From contig JACKCM010000005.1 of the NCBI GenBank assembly GCA_020634035.1, positions 620,001 through 684,000 on the forward strand: DNA of 64,000 nt. The letters run 5' to 3'. The DNA is from Candidatus Obscuribacterales bacterium. Lineage in GTDB: Bacteria; Cyanobacteriota; Vampirovibrionia; Obscuribacterales; Obscuribacteraceae. The translations under genes were made by a program, and so were the position numbers. Of the stretch, positions 50,511 to 59,380 are shown one piece after another. Position 1 is the first letter of the stretch, and each line of letters begins with the position of its first letter. The notes under the pieces were generated by a model that saw only the letters and a program-made list of their open reading frames with translations, had not been told where the DNA came from and searched no databases.

Positions 50511-51539
50511 TCAGCCATTGTGCGATAGAGGCAGTCTCAGCCAGACCTCGCTTCCGGAACCGGTTCTATCAAAGTCGGGCGGGGTAAGGCTGCCGTTGTG
50601 TAATGCGATTACCTGCCTTGCCATATCGAGGCTGAGGGTGGGTATCAGCTTCAAATCTTCCGAATCGGAGCTGTCTCTGCCCTCTTTCTTTGCGCTCTCG
50701 CTCAAGGTAAAGCGCAGGTCTGCCCAACCATCTTTGTCCGATGCCGAGATCTTGATCTTTTCGAGGTTGCTTCGATGGCCGATAAAATATCTGATTAACT
50801 GGGCTATAGCCTGGGGCAGGCGCTCTTCATCAGCGTCGATTTTGATATCTGCGAGATCCGCTTCTATTTCTACCTTGCTCTCTTCGGCAAACTCAGCCAC
50901 CAGAGATAGAGAATCATGAACCAGCGCTTTTAAATTGGATCTGCGTTTTTGAAGATAAATCCTGCCACTTTCAAATTGCTCTACATCGAGGATGCTGTTG
51001 ATCATCAAGGTGAGTCGCTTGCTGTTTCGTTCGGCTATCTGGACAATACTTTCGATTTTAGAAAGCTTGCCTGATTTCAAAAGTGCCAGAGCTCCTACAA
51101 TCGAGGAAAGCGGGGAGCGCAATTCGTGGGTAATTCGCTTGTAGAACTGTCGCTTCAAGAAGTTGAAGGATTCTCTATCCTTCGAGTCGGTAATGAAAAC
51201 ACAGTAGCTGTCCTGCCCTTCTACCGAGGCGACAGAGATATCTACCGGAATCAGTCTGCTTTCGCCTTCTGCATCCTCAATCTTTACCGAGCCCCGAACA
51301 ATTACATCCTGGGCTGTGGACACAAGTCTGGCAAGAGAATTGTCCGACTGATCAAAATGCAGAAGCTCTGCCAGATTGCCCTCTTTGAGTTGATCGGCGC
51401 TCAACCCGAAAAGTTGCTCTGCTCGGCTGTTCACATGCTCGACCCGGGCTTGATTCTGTCCATTTTTCACGACAAGAATTGCGACAAACTTGTTATCGAG
51501 AAGGCTTCTGACTAAAGGAGAAAGGGGGGTATCGGTCAT
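50511..51539 (-). CDS. PAS-domain histidine kinase with degraded ATPase domain
   Basis: A 342-residue soluble protein. Residues 1-115 are a PAS domain (KFVAILVVKNGQNQARVE, EQLFGLSADQLKEGNLAEL). Then a HisKA dimerisation helix with the phosphoacceptor in HELRSPLSSIVGAL (about residue 138). The C-terminal domain should be an HATPase but lacks the N box and G1 (DxGxG); only GSGSEVWLRLPL-type residues remain at the end. It likely cannot phosphorylate itself normally and may act as a sensor scaffold. No response regulator gene adjacent. ATG 51539. Confidence 0.8.
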   Translation of the reverse strand: MTDTPLSPLVRSLLDNKFVAILVVKNGQNQARVEHVNSRAEQLFGLSADQLKEGNLAELLHFDQSDNSLARLVSTAQDVIVRGSVKIEDAEGESRLIPVDISVASVEGQDSYCVFITDSKDRESFNFLKRQFYKRITHELRSPLSSIVGALALLKSGKLSKIESIVQIAERNSKRLTLMINSILDVEQFESGRIYLQKRRSNLKALVHDSLSLVAEFAEESKVEIEADLADIKIDADEERLPQAIAQLIRYFIGHRSNLEKIKISASDKDGWADLRFTLSESAKKEGRDSSDSEDLKLIPTLSLDMARQVIALHNGSLTPPDFDRTGSGSEVWLRLPLSHNG

Positions 51540-51618
51540 TCGACAACCTGTCCTAATCGTATAGCAGGACTACTATTCTCTCTTCATTCCCTGTAGAGAG
51601 AATAAATCTCCCAGTGTC

Positions 51619-53643
51619 TCATTTTCTTGAGTGTTTCGGATTCAGTTCTCTGGACATCTGCTCATAGCGGGCGGCTTCTGTCTCGTTGCCCACCTGCCTG
51701 AGGAAATCGGCATAGCTGTTGTAAAACTCCGGCATCTCTTCTGGGTTTATTGCCTTCCCTTTTCTTGCCAGCTCTATTGCCCGGGTGAGATTGGCTCTGG
51801 CAAGGTCGAAGTGGCTTCTATCTCTCTGCCACTGACCTAGTTTGAGCAGAGCTCGAATATATTCTGCCGAATCCTGAGGGGCTCTGTCTTCCATCTTGTT
51901 TTTGCGGTCTTGTATCTGAACTACCTTTTCGTAAAGTTTGAGTTCGGTGATTTCTTGAATCTGATCTTCTTTTTTCAGACATTCTGCCAGCTGCAACTTA
52001 ATGTCGGCTAGCTCGAAATAATCTTTGCCGTAGAGCTCAGAATACAACTCATCGGCCATCTCGAGAAGATTCTCTTCGACGGCGTAAGCTTGAACCAGAT
52101 CAAGTCTGCGAGCCAGTTCTATCAGTGCGGTGGAGTCTCCTTCGAGATTGAGCGGCTCTCGATCGCGGAATTGTTTTGGATCTTTGCCTTTCGCTTTCAA
52201 TTTTGCGATATAGTCTTTCGCCTGTTGTAGATCCTGAATATAGAGTTTGCCCCGGGCCTGCCATTTCTCTTTTTCCAGATCAGCCAGATGCTTTACCGTC
52301 TCTTGCTGTCTTATAGTCATGCCCAGAGAAGATAGGACTTTGATCTGCTTTACTAGAGTCTCGAATATCTTGTCGTAGTTTTTGCCATTGCCTCCCAGAT
52401 TCTCGGCATCACCCAGAGCCCATTCCAAAACCGGTAGCGCGTTGGAGTATTGTTTATTGCGAATCTGAAAATCGGCGACGGTCATAAGTAACTGCCACTT
52501 CAATTTTTTCAGTGGTGTACCCGGGTCCTCCTGGGGTCCCGGATAGAAACAGATGAAAGCTCCGACAAGTAAGAGCACGCCACCGAAGATGGAGGCAAGA
52601 GCGTTGCTTGTCACTCGGCTTTTTTGTTTTTTTCTTTTCTGGGGACGTCGTTCGTAGGAGCGGCTCAGTTTAGTCGAGGAACTCGCCACTAGTTGGCTCA
52701 AGCTTACTGCTCTGGTTCCGTCGCGTCGGATCTCGACCTTTGATTCGAGGACTTCGGGAAGATCATCTAGAAGTTCCTGCATGTTCTCGTAGCGGTTCTC
52801 TTTTTTCTTTTCGAGACAGCGAAAAATTATTTTCTCCAGCTTCTTCGAGACCTGGCAGCCTGGAGCCACTTCGGTGAGTGCAGGCGGCTCGTCTTCGACA
52901 TGCATCGCCATAGTCTCTACTGCGTTTTTGCCGAGAAAGGGAGGCAGCCCGGTGACCGCTTCGTACATGACACAGCCGAAAGAGTATATGTCCGAGCGAA
53001 TATCGAGCTCCTCTGCTGAACATTGTTCGGGAGACATATAGATAGGGCTGCCGAAAACTTCACCGGTTTGGGTCAGGGTGACAGCCTGCTCCGAGTCGGC
53101 GATCATTTTTGCAATACCGAAGTCGACAATCTGAGCCAGGACCGAACCATCCTCTTCCAGGGTGAGCACGATGTTTCGAGGTTTGAGATCGCGGTGGATT
53201 ATATTGCGGGCATGGGCATGAATCAGACCTTTGGCAATTTGTCGAAAGATAATCAATGCATCGGTCTCGAGAAGCGGACCATTGTTCTCGATAATATCGC
53301 CGAGGGTGGTTCCTTCGAGAAAGTCCATGACCAGATAAGCTGTACTGTCTTCATCGACACCGAAATCGAATACGGTGATAATATTCGGATGAGAGAGGCT
53401 GCTTGCCGCTTTTGATTCTTTTTTAAATCGCTCCACCGAAGTCGGATCGCTGATAAGGTGCTTGTGCAGCACTTTAAGCGCCACCATCCGCTCCATGTAT
53501 TTATGTTTGGCTTTGTATACGGTGCTCATGCCACCGCGGCCAATGACCGAGATGATCTCGTACTTACCGGCGAAATCCTTACCGATCAGTGGATCGTTAG
53601 CTGTTTTCTCTGCGCCTTCTTTTGGAATGCTCTCTTCTGTCAT
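51619..53643 (-). CDS. Ser/Thr protein kinase with membrane segment and TPR-like region
   Basis: A 674-residue eukaryotic-type kinase. Kinase domain about 25-290: VIGRGGMSTVYKA, ATP Lys in VALKVL, HRDLKPRN, DFGIAKMI and IYMSPEQC. Basic juxtamembrane segment (RRPQKRKKQKSR), a transmembrane segment (LASIFGGVLLLVGAFIC) and about 290 residues of helical, TPR-like extracytoplasmic repeats (QYSNALPVLEWALGDAENL, RSHFDLARANLTRAIELARK). Same family and layout as the kinase at 38770. ATG 53643. Possible sensor of cell-envelope proteins; substrate unknown. Confidence 0.9.
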   Translation of the reverse strand: MTEESIPKEGAEKTANDPLIGKDFAGKYEIISVIGRGGMSTVYKAKHKYMERMVALKVLHKHLISDPTSVERFKKESKAASSLSHPNIITVFDFGVDEDSTAYLVMDFLEGTTLGDIIENNGPLLETDALIIFRQIAKGLIHAHARNIIHRDLKPRNIVLTLEEDGSVLAQIVDFGIAKMIADSEQAVTLTQTGEVFGSPIYMSPEQCSAEELDIRSDIYSFGCVMYEAVTGLPPFLGKNAVETMAMHVEDEPPALTEVAPGCQVSKKLEKIIFRCLEKKKENRYENMQELLDDLPEVLESKVEIRRDGTRAVSLSQLVASSSTKLSRSYERRPQKRKKQKSRVTSNALASIFGGVLLLVGAFICFYPGPQEDPGTPLKKLKWQLLMTVADFQIRNKQYSNALPVLEWALGDAENLGGNGKNYDKIFETLVKQIKVLSSLGMTIRQQETVKHLADLEKEKWQARGKLYIQDLQQAKDYIAKLKAKGKDPKQFRDREPLNLEGDSTALIELARRLDLVQAYAVEENLLEMADELYSELYGKDYFELADIKLQLAECLKKEDQIQEITELKLYEKVVQIQDRKNKMEDRAPQDSAEYIRALLKLGQWQRDRSHFDLARANLTRAIELARKGKAINPEEMPEFYNSYADFLRQVGNETEAARYEQMSRELNPKHSRK

Positions 53644-53814
53644 ATTGTCCTGACTGTTTTTTTTAGATCCGGCGAAGATTGTTCTTGACTACGTCCGATT
53701 ACTAGTAAGCCTTCTCGAATTCTAGCTTGCCTGGCAAAATGCTTCCAGAGATAGTTCTGCTCCGGATATATTTCAGTAATAGTTTTTTTAGTTAATATAT
53801 CCACTGGAGTACTC

Positions 53815-54816
53815 TTGGAGACATTGTCAGCCAGACGGACAACCGAGATGACAGGGGCGCAGGATAGAAAGATAAAAGCAATAGAATTCTTTTCCGGGGT
53901 GGGTGCTTTCAGCCAGGCCTTAATTAGCATGCCTCTTTGTCCGATAGAAGTGGTGGCGGCCTTCGATCAAAATCCGGAAGCCAATCGAGTTTACCTGCAT
54001 AACCACGGGCGCGAACCCAATACAAAAAATCTGGTGTCTGTGAAATCCGAAGATATCTGTGCAAGTGATCTCTGGTGGCTGAGCCCACCGTGTACGCCTT
54101 ACAGCATTCGAGGCAAGCGCCGGGATGACGAAGACCCTCGCTCTCAGGCATTTTTGAGACTTCTTTCTTTTTTGCCTCAGGCTCTGCCACAGTATCTGAT
54201 TGTAGAAAATGTGCTCGGTTTCGAATCTTCGCGAACTTTCAGTAGGCTCGACCGTAGCCTTGAAGAAAACGGATATCGCCGCCGTCTGGTCAGACTCTGC
54301 TCTACCGATTTCGGCGTTCCGATGAGAAGACCGCGGGTGTTTATGGTGGCATCGAGGCAGACCGGTGAGAGTGTAGAATCCGGGGACTTTCTGGATAACA
54401 TTCTGCCTCCGTTTTCTGAATATAGAGACCCTAGATCTCTTACCGACTATCTCACCGATCTTGAAAGCCCTGCCTACGATGTCGATCCGGAAACAGTCGA
54501 GCGTTATCGTCATATCATGAATATCGTCGATGCTTATGACCCCGAAACCGTTCTCATCTGCTTTACGAGGGGTTATTACCGGTGCAAGCTAGCCGGTGGA
54601 TCTCTTTTGCGCTTCGGTGATGCAGAGGCACTTTTACCGGTTCGCTATATCTCTCCCACGGATATAGCAAGGCTGCTTGGTTTTACGGATCAATTCGCCT
54701 TTCCCGAAGACATGTCTGACCAGACTCGCTGGCGTTTGATAGGCAATTCGGTTGATGTCAGAGCGATTCGCTATCTTCTTGCTGTACTGGGCTTTAGAAA
54801 AGATCAAAAGAACTGA
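53815..54816 (+). CDS. Dnmt2-type C5 methyltransferase (tRNA-Asp C38 class, predicted)
   Basis: A 333-residue AdoMet-dependent cytosine-C5 methyltransferase. Motif I: IEFFSGVGAFSQAL (about residue 23). Motif IV: SPPCTPYS with the catalytic Cys. Then DPRSQAFLRLLSFLP, the ENV motif in YLIVENVLGFESS, STDFGVPMRRPRVFMVA and the C-terminal GNSVDVRAI. The CFTRGY segment (about residue 242) and LGFTDQFAFPED with WRLIGNSVDV match the features that separate Dnmt2/TRDMT1 (tRNA-Asp C38) from DNA methyltransferases. No restriction enzyme is adjacent. TTG 53815 with GGAG five bases upstream is taken as start; ATG 53848 is an alternative. Specificity is inferred. Confidence 0.88.
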   Translation: METLSARRTTEMTGAQDRKIKAIEFFSGVGAFSQALISMPLCPIEVVAAFDQNPEANRVYLHNHGREPNTKNLVSVKSEDICASDLWWLSPPCTPYSIRGKRRDDEDPRSQAFLRLLSFLPQALPQYLIVENVLGFESSRTFSRLDRSLEENGYRRRLVRLCSTDFGVPMRRPRVFMVASRQTGESVESGDFLDNILPPFSEYRDPRSLTDYLTDLESPAYDVDPETVERYRHIMNIVDAYDPETVLICFTRGYYRCKLAGGSLLRFGDAEALLPVRYISPTDIARLLGFTDQFAFPEDMSDQTRWRLIGNSVDVRAIRYLLAVLGFRKDQKN

Positions 54817-54910
54817 ATTGTCTGTTGAATTACACACTGATTCTAGATGAGCAGTCGGATTAAAATAGAAAAGATCGATAAAATAGCAATAGATTTGACG
54901 AGGAAGATCG

Positions 54911-55933
54911 ATGTCGGACCCCGAATTGAAAGGGGAAGAATTCAAAGATGGCGATTCTGGCGGAGCAGCGGATCGCAGCCGGGCAGAACGCTTGTTCTCT
55001 GATGCTCGGCTGACCTCGCTCGAATCTGGATCGAGCAGCCTTGCCGGGGGCAGAGATCTGCTCGCCCTGGAGACCACAGGCAGCGACTTCGTTTACATCC
55101 GTGATCAGACTTTGATTGCTGCATCTCTGGCGAATCTGAAAGGCGACAGTCGCATTTATCTTGACAGTCATATCGGCAGGCGCATAGACCAGGTGGAAGA
55201 GAAAAGGCTGGTGCTTGGTCTGGGTGGAGAATTTTTGATTACTGCTTTGATAGCCACGGCCGCAGTAGCAAGAGTCCGGGAGCAGGCACCGGTCAGTGCC
55301 GAACTGATGGTTCCCTATGCAGAGATTGAAGATATGGCTTATGGAGAACCGATTTCAGAGCAAAATTCTGAATTTGATCAAAGAATAGCCGAAATCAGCA
55401 CCCTATCTGCCGGCTTTAGCGGCTCGCTGACCGATTATATGTTCGCCACCGGGAGAGAAAGACCGACTTTCATAATAGGAACAAGCGACACTCTAGTCTC
55501 TATTGCAGCCGCTCTCTATGGCGATGGGCTGGTTGGCTATTTACTGGCCGACCTGAACCGTGACCGGACAGTGCAGTATGAAAAGGACGGCAGGCGCTAT
55601 GTCGAAACCAGAGCTCGCGAAGTCTTGAAGTTGCCGCTGGCGGAGGACTTGAACCAGTTTTCAAAAGTCGATCGAGAAGGTCAAACTCTGCGGGTAGAGA
55701 ATCTGGTAACCGTGGTGCAAGAATCCGTTGTCGACCGAGAGGTAGTAGACGAACTATTGAGACCGGTAATGGTGGCACCCAGGCGAAAGTCTATATGGCC
55801 TGCCATCAAAGGCCTGGCTTTTTCAGTTCGAAAGGCAAACGAGCCGAACTTTGTGCATAGACGCTATGATAAGCTGAAGTTGCGCACGATAATCGCAGGT
55901 GGTATTAAGCTCAGGCGTTCCATCGATCTCTAG
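54911..55933 (+). CDS. Protein with LysM-like segment and a hydrophobic segment, unknown function
   Basis: A 340-residue protein. Residues 1-90 are charged and variable; a hydrophobic segment follows at about 95-117 (LVLGLGGEFLITALIATAA). Residues about 190-225 (IIGTSDTLVSIAAALYGDGL, VGYLLADLNR) look like a LysM-type domain, then a charged region with PVMVAPRRKSIW and a basic tail. No signal peptide is clear, so topology is uncertain. Good ribosome binding site (GAGGAAG) before ATG 54911. It precedes a DUF3592 gene ten bases on. Confidence 0.6.
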   Translation: MSDPELKGEEFKDGDSGGAADRSRAERLFSDARLTSLESGSSSLAGGRDLLALETTGSDFVYIRDQTLIAASLANLKGDSRIYLDSHIGRRIDQVEEKRLVLGLGGEFLITALIATAAVARVREQAPVSAELMVPYAEIEDMAYGEPISEQNSEFDQRIAEISTLSAGFSGSLTDYMFATGRERPTFIIGTSDTLVSIAAALYGDGLVGYLLADLNRDRTVQYEKDGRRYVETRAREVLKLPLAEDLNQFSKVDREGQTLRVENLVTVVQESVVDREVVDELLRPVMVAPRRKSIWPAIKGLAFSVRKANEPNFVHRRYDKLKLRTIIAGGIKLRRSIDL

Positions 55934-55942
55934 AGAGTTCTG

Positions 55943-56410
55943 ATGACCTCAAAGAAAAAATCGAAGAAAGAGATTTCCACAAGCCGCAGTATGACCAGGA
56001 CCGCCGGGGCAAGAGCACGGTTTTTGATAAAGATGGCTATCGGACTAGTCTCTTTGGCCTGGGCTGGATACAGTCTGTATGGTGGTATGGATAGTATCGC
56101 CTGGCCCTATGCTTCTGCCCGTCTGGAGAGCGTCTCGCCGGTGAGTTATGTCTTCTCTGTAAACGGAAGGGAGTTTCGAGGCAGTGTCATCAGATTCGGT
56201 GACTCTGTCTTCTCCGATTCGGCTGATGAGATGCTTGTTCCTCTGACGGCTGGCTCTATGGTGCGAGCCTATTACAATCCTGATTACCCGATCATGAGCT
56301 GCCTGTTGCCGGGTTACCATAAACTCGGTGTATATCTGCCACTTGCTTTCGGGCTTTTTTGCGTTGCTGTAGCCGGAATAGAGCTGAGGGCGCGTTATCT
56401 TATTCGCTGA
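55943..56410 (+). CDS. DUF3592-like membrane protein
   Basis: A 155-residue protein. Basic N terminus (KKKSKKEISTSR), a membrane segment (IGLVSLAWAGYSLYGG), an extracytoplasmic beta domain with the DUF3592 pattern (ARLESVSPVSYVFSVNGREF, GSMVRAYYNPDYPIMSCL) and a second membrane segment (LPLAFGLFCVAVAGIEL). Function of the family is unknown. It probably forms a unit with the preceding gene. Its last 11 bases overlap the end of the convergent response regulator. Confidence 0.75.
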   Translation: MTSKKKSKKEISTSRSMTRTAGARARFLIKMAIGLVSLAWAGYSLYGGMDSIAWPYASARLESVSPVSYVFSVNGREFRGSVIRFGDSVFSDSADEMLVPLTAGSMVRAYYNPDYPIMSCLLPGYHKLGVYLPLAFGLFCVAVAGIELRARYLIR

Positions 56411-57158
56411 GGTCGAGATCGAGATCATATTCGTCTTCGATCCATTCACAGGCTTCCTCTCCCAGAACAGGCAGCTCATCGGGATCGACCAGACCCCTTT
56501 TCAGTGCCTCGTAGACGATTCTAGTCCTCGGATTATAAATCTCCATTCCGGCTGACTCTTTGAGATGGGCCTCGGCTCCTTTGACCAGCTTGTTGAGCAG
56601 ATTGGACAATCTGTTCTGCACGCCTCGCACACTTATATGTCGCCTTGCTGCAATTGCTCTATCGGTAAGACCGATGGCTATATCCATCAGAGTCTCGAAT
56701 TCTGAATCTGTGATGCTGTCGTCTTTTGAAGTCAGCCTCTTTTGAATGCCGGCCACAATCGGATCTATAAATGGATCTCCGTCCATCAGAATTTGTCTGA
56801 TGGCGGTCTCCAGCTTGTCATCTGATTCTCCTTTGATCAAATAGCCATGAATCGCCTCGTCCGGCACAATTCTGCCCAGGCTTCGTACGTAGGTCTCTCG
56901 ATGAAATTGCGACCAGAAAAGTATTCTGGCATCTTTTCTGACTTGCCAGATTTGCTCGGCTGCTTTGATGCCATTAAGCTCGGGCATCGAGATATCCATT
57001 ACCACAAGGTCAGGTGTAGAAGATATCGCCAGCTCCACACCGCTCTTACCATCAGGCGCTTCTAGAATTTCCAGATCTTCGGGAATGACTTTAGCCAGGA
57101 CTTCTCCTGCATGTTCCCTGAGAACCGGCATATCTTCCACTATCAAGACTCTGACCAT
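56400..57158 (-). CDS. NarL/LuxR-family response regulator
   Basis: A 252-residue DNA-binding regulator. Receiver domain 1-125 with phosphoacceptor Asp in LVVMDISMPEL (about residue 54), the acidic pair near the N terminus (IVEDM) and the conserved Lys in GYLIKGESDDK. A LuxR-type helix-turn-helix domain lies at about 145-195 (ETLMDIAIGLTDRAIAARRH, SVRGVQNRLSNLLNKL). The C terminus is unusually long and acidic (EDEYDLDLDLSE). Strong GGAGGAGG before ATG 57158. Partner of the histidine kinase directly upstream on the same strand. Confidence 0.9.
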   Translation of the reverse strand: MVRVLIVEDMPVLREHAGEVLAKVIPEDLEILEAPDGKSGVELAISSTPDLVVMDISMPELNGIKAAEQIWQVRKDARILFWSQFHRETYVRSLGRIVPDEAIHGYLIKGESDDKLETAIRQILMDGDPFIDPIVAGIQKRLTSKDDSITDSEFETLMDIAIGLTDRAIAARRHISVRGVQNRLSNLLNKLVKGAEAHLKESAGMEIYNPRTRIVYEALKRGLVDPDELPVLGEEACEWIEDEYDLDLDLSE

Positions 57159-57177
57159 TCGGGATAACCTCCTCCTT

Positions 57178-58275
57178 CTAAAGAGAGATATCGATTACGG
57201 TGCCTGTTCCTTTCTCGGCTTTTCTCCAATTTATGCTGGCATTGATGATAGCAGCTCGTTGCAACATGAATTGCATTCCTCTGGACTCGATATTTACTCT
57301 GTCCGTATCGAAGCCCTGACCATCATCGGCGATGGTAATATGCAGCTTTCCCTCTCTGTCAGTAATCAAACAGCGCACCTTCTGAGCCTGAGCGTGTTTG
57401 ATGATATTGTTCACCGATTCTTGAACGATTCGATAAAGCAGACTCTTTTCGATGTCGCCCAGTTTCTCCAGACGCTCCGCATCGATATCGCATCGAAATC
57501 TCACTCTATATCCCGGTTCTGACTTTGTTGAACCTTTCCGAATCAACTCTTCTATTGCTTCTGAAAAACCGAGATGTTGCAGGGCACCAGGACTCAAGCT
57601 GTCCATAACTTCTCGGATCTCGTCCATGGATTTTGCGATGCCCTGGTCTATCTCTTGTGCTGATTCAGGGGATGGCGTTTTAAGATAGTTCTGGAAATTT
57701 CTTCTAGTCATTTTCAGTCCATGCAGCACCTGATCATGCAAGTCACCGGCCAGGGTTCGTCGGTCGATTTCATCGGACCTGATCAAGTTGAGCCTGGATA
57801 GCAGCAATTCGTTGTAGTCTACAGGTTTTTCCGCAATCTGCTCAATCGATTCAATGCTGGATTTTCTCTGGCAGTAATAGCCGACGGCAGCAGACGCTAT
57901 AGCCGCTATGGTTGCTGAAAGCAGTAAAAAGAGAGGCACCTCTGCCTTCAAGAGAAGAAATTCTGCAAAGACGAGGATGACGACAATCTGAAAGAGAGAG
58001 AGCAGGCGGATGCCGCCGTTCAGTCGCGCTCCGCCCTGTGCACCGGCAGTAGTGACAATAAGAAAAATCAGAAGCGACATGAGCCCTCCTGCGATTGAAT
58101 TTAAATAAGCAGAATAAGCAGATGCATTGCTATTTTGAATGGAAACGGGCAATTCTAAAAAGGTCGAGAAGAATGCGATAGTGAAACTCTGGTCTAAAGA
58201 GGCGAGTCGATAATCTAATAGCCAGAAAAGTATTGCAAGAGTTGCTGAGTAAAGCGGCAGTGAACTCGAAGTCAT
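57178..58275 (-). CDS. NarX-type sensor histidine kinase
   Basis: A 365-residue membrane kinase. N-terminal membrane segments (LPLYSATLAILFWLLDYRLA, then SLLIFLIVTTAGAQGG, LFQIVVILVFAEFLLLK and PLFLLLSATIAAIASAAVG), then a HisKA_3 helix with TLAGDLHDQVLHGLKMTRRN, the phosphoacceptor His, and a full HATPase (VQESVNNIIKHAQAQKV, IADDGQGFDTDR). It phosphorylates the NarL-type regulator 19 bases downstream. Its ATG at 58275 overlaps the stop of the preceding TPR gene (ATGA), so the three form one operon. Signal not readable. Confidence 0.92.
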   Translation of the reverse strand: MTSSSLPLYSATLAILFWLLDYRLASLDQSFTIAFFSTFLELPVSIQNSNASAYSAYLNSIAGGLMSLLIFLIVTTAGAQGGARLNGGIRLLSLFQIVVILVFAEFLLLKAEVPLFLLLSATIAAIASAAVGYYCQRKSSIESIEQIAEKPVDYNELLLSRLNLIRSDEIDRRTLAGDLHDQVLHGLKMTRRNFQNYLKTPSPESAQEIDQGIAKSMDEIREVMDSLSPGALQHLGFSEAIEELIRKGSTKSEPGYRVRFRCDIDAERLEKLGDIEKSLLYRIVQESVNNIIKHAQAQKVRCLITDREGKLHITIADDGQGFDTDRVNIESRGMQFMLQRAAIINASINWRKAEKGTGTVIDISL

Positions 58276-59156
58276 TTAGTCTGTTTGGGACGTGCGGTCG
58301 AAATAGAAAGATTTTTGGCGATCCAATATTCGACACTATTTTTGGTGCCGTATTTTACCACCCAATCGATATGGCTTTTAGCCAGCCGGGGCTTATTCTG
58401 TCTCAAGAGATCCAGCGCCAGAAAGCAGTGAGCCTGGGTCGTATCATAATCGCTGTTTTTTACTGATTCCAGCAGTTCATCCGGGCTGACTTTTCCGTTG
58501 AGGTATTTGAACACGTCATAGGGCCAGTCCAGACGTGAGACCTTTTCCATGGAGGTCTTCAAGAGCTTGCTCGCCCCCTCTTCATTTTTGCTTTGCTTCA
58601 ACGCCAGGATAGCAAGCACCGCTTCGTGACCGGTGAACTTGCCGGTCCAACGTGTGCGATCTAGATAGTCCTGAAGTTTCTGAGCCGCTTTGGCTCCCTG
58701 GAAAGAAGCAAGTGCCGCACCGGCATAGTTCAATCTGGCATATGGGTCATCGGCATTAAGTTTGACCGCCCGCTCGAAGTCATTGAGGGCAGGCTGCAAC
58801 TTGCCCTGGCGAAAATAGGAGACGCCCCGGTTGTTGAGCGCCAGGGCGTTGTTCGGATTTAGTTTCAGTGCCTGGTTGAAATCCGCTATGGCTCTTGGAT
58901 AATTCTCCAGCTGGTTAAATGCGGTGCCCCGGTCAACCAAAGCGACGGCATCACCAGGTTTTTTCTTGAGGGCATTTGAAAACTCTCGAATGGCGCGATC
59001 ATAGCTGCCACGCACCAGATAGTCTTTGCCGATCTCCACATGACTCGAAGAGAGATCGAAAGCAGAGACACTTTTGAAAAATTGCATACTCAGAGAAAAA
59101 ATGGCGACTATCACCAGAGAAAGAATCGTTATCGCTAAAATTCTTCGTTTTGACAA
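58272..59156 (-). CDS. TPR protein, membrane-anchored
   Basis: A 294-residue protein with an N-terminal membrane anchor (RILAITILSLVIVAIFSLSM) and four to five TPR units (LVRGSYDRAIREFSNALKKK, AVALVDRGTAFNQLENYPRA, ALALNNRGVSYFRQGKLQPA). The rest is helical (FTGHEAVLAILALKQSKNEE). First gene of an operon with a histidine kinase and its regulator, so it may be a sensory partner outside the membrane. Start is TTG at 59156 with GAGGAAAAGG upstream. Confidence 0.82.
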   Translation of the reverse strand: MSKRRILAITILSLVIVAIFSLSMQFFKSVSAFDLSSSHVEIGKDYLVRGSYDRAIREFSNALKKKPGDAVALVDRGTAFNQLENYPRAIADFNQALKLNPNNALALNNRGVSYFRQGKLQPALNDFERAVKLNADDPYARLNYAGAALASFQGAKAAQKLQDYLDRTRWTGKFTGHEAVLAILALKQSKNEEGASKLLKTSMEKVSRLDWPYDVFKYLNGKVSPDELLESVKNSDYDTTQAHCFLALDLLRQNKPRLAKSHIDWVVKYGTKNSVEYWIAKNLSISTARPKQTK

Positions 59157-59380
59157 AGCCTTTTCCTCTTCAGGGGCGCTGAGACCATGACATTTTATTC
59201 TGATAAACAGCTGAAAGGTCTATTTGTTAACGTGATTACATCAGTTGAGACCATGTAAAGGTGTTTTATTTCTTTCATAAGGGCATATGAGTATAGACGC
59301 TCGGGACTAAGCCAGAAACACAGGTGTTTTGTGAATTTACCGAGTTCCTCGAGACCGAATATTTAGCTGTGACTTTTTAG

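Noticed and set aside
53815..54816. Restriction-modification DNA methyltransferase
   Set aside because: No endonuclease neighbour, and the CFTRGY and C-terminal segments match Dnmt2 rather than DNA C5 enzymes.
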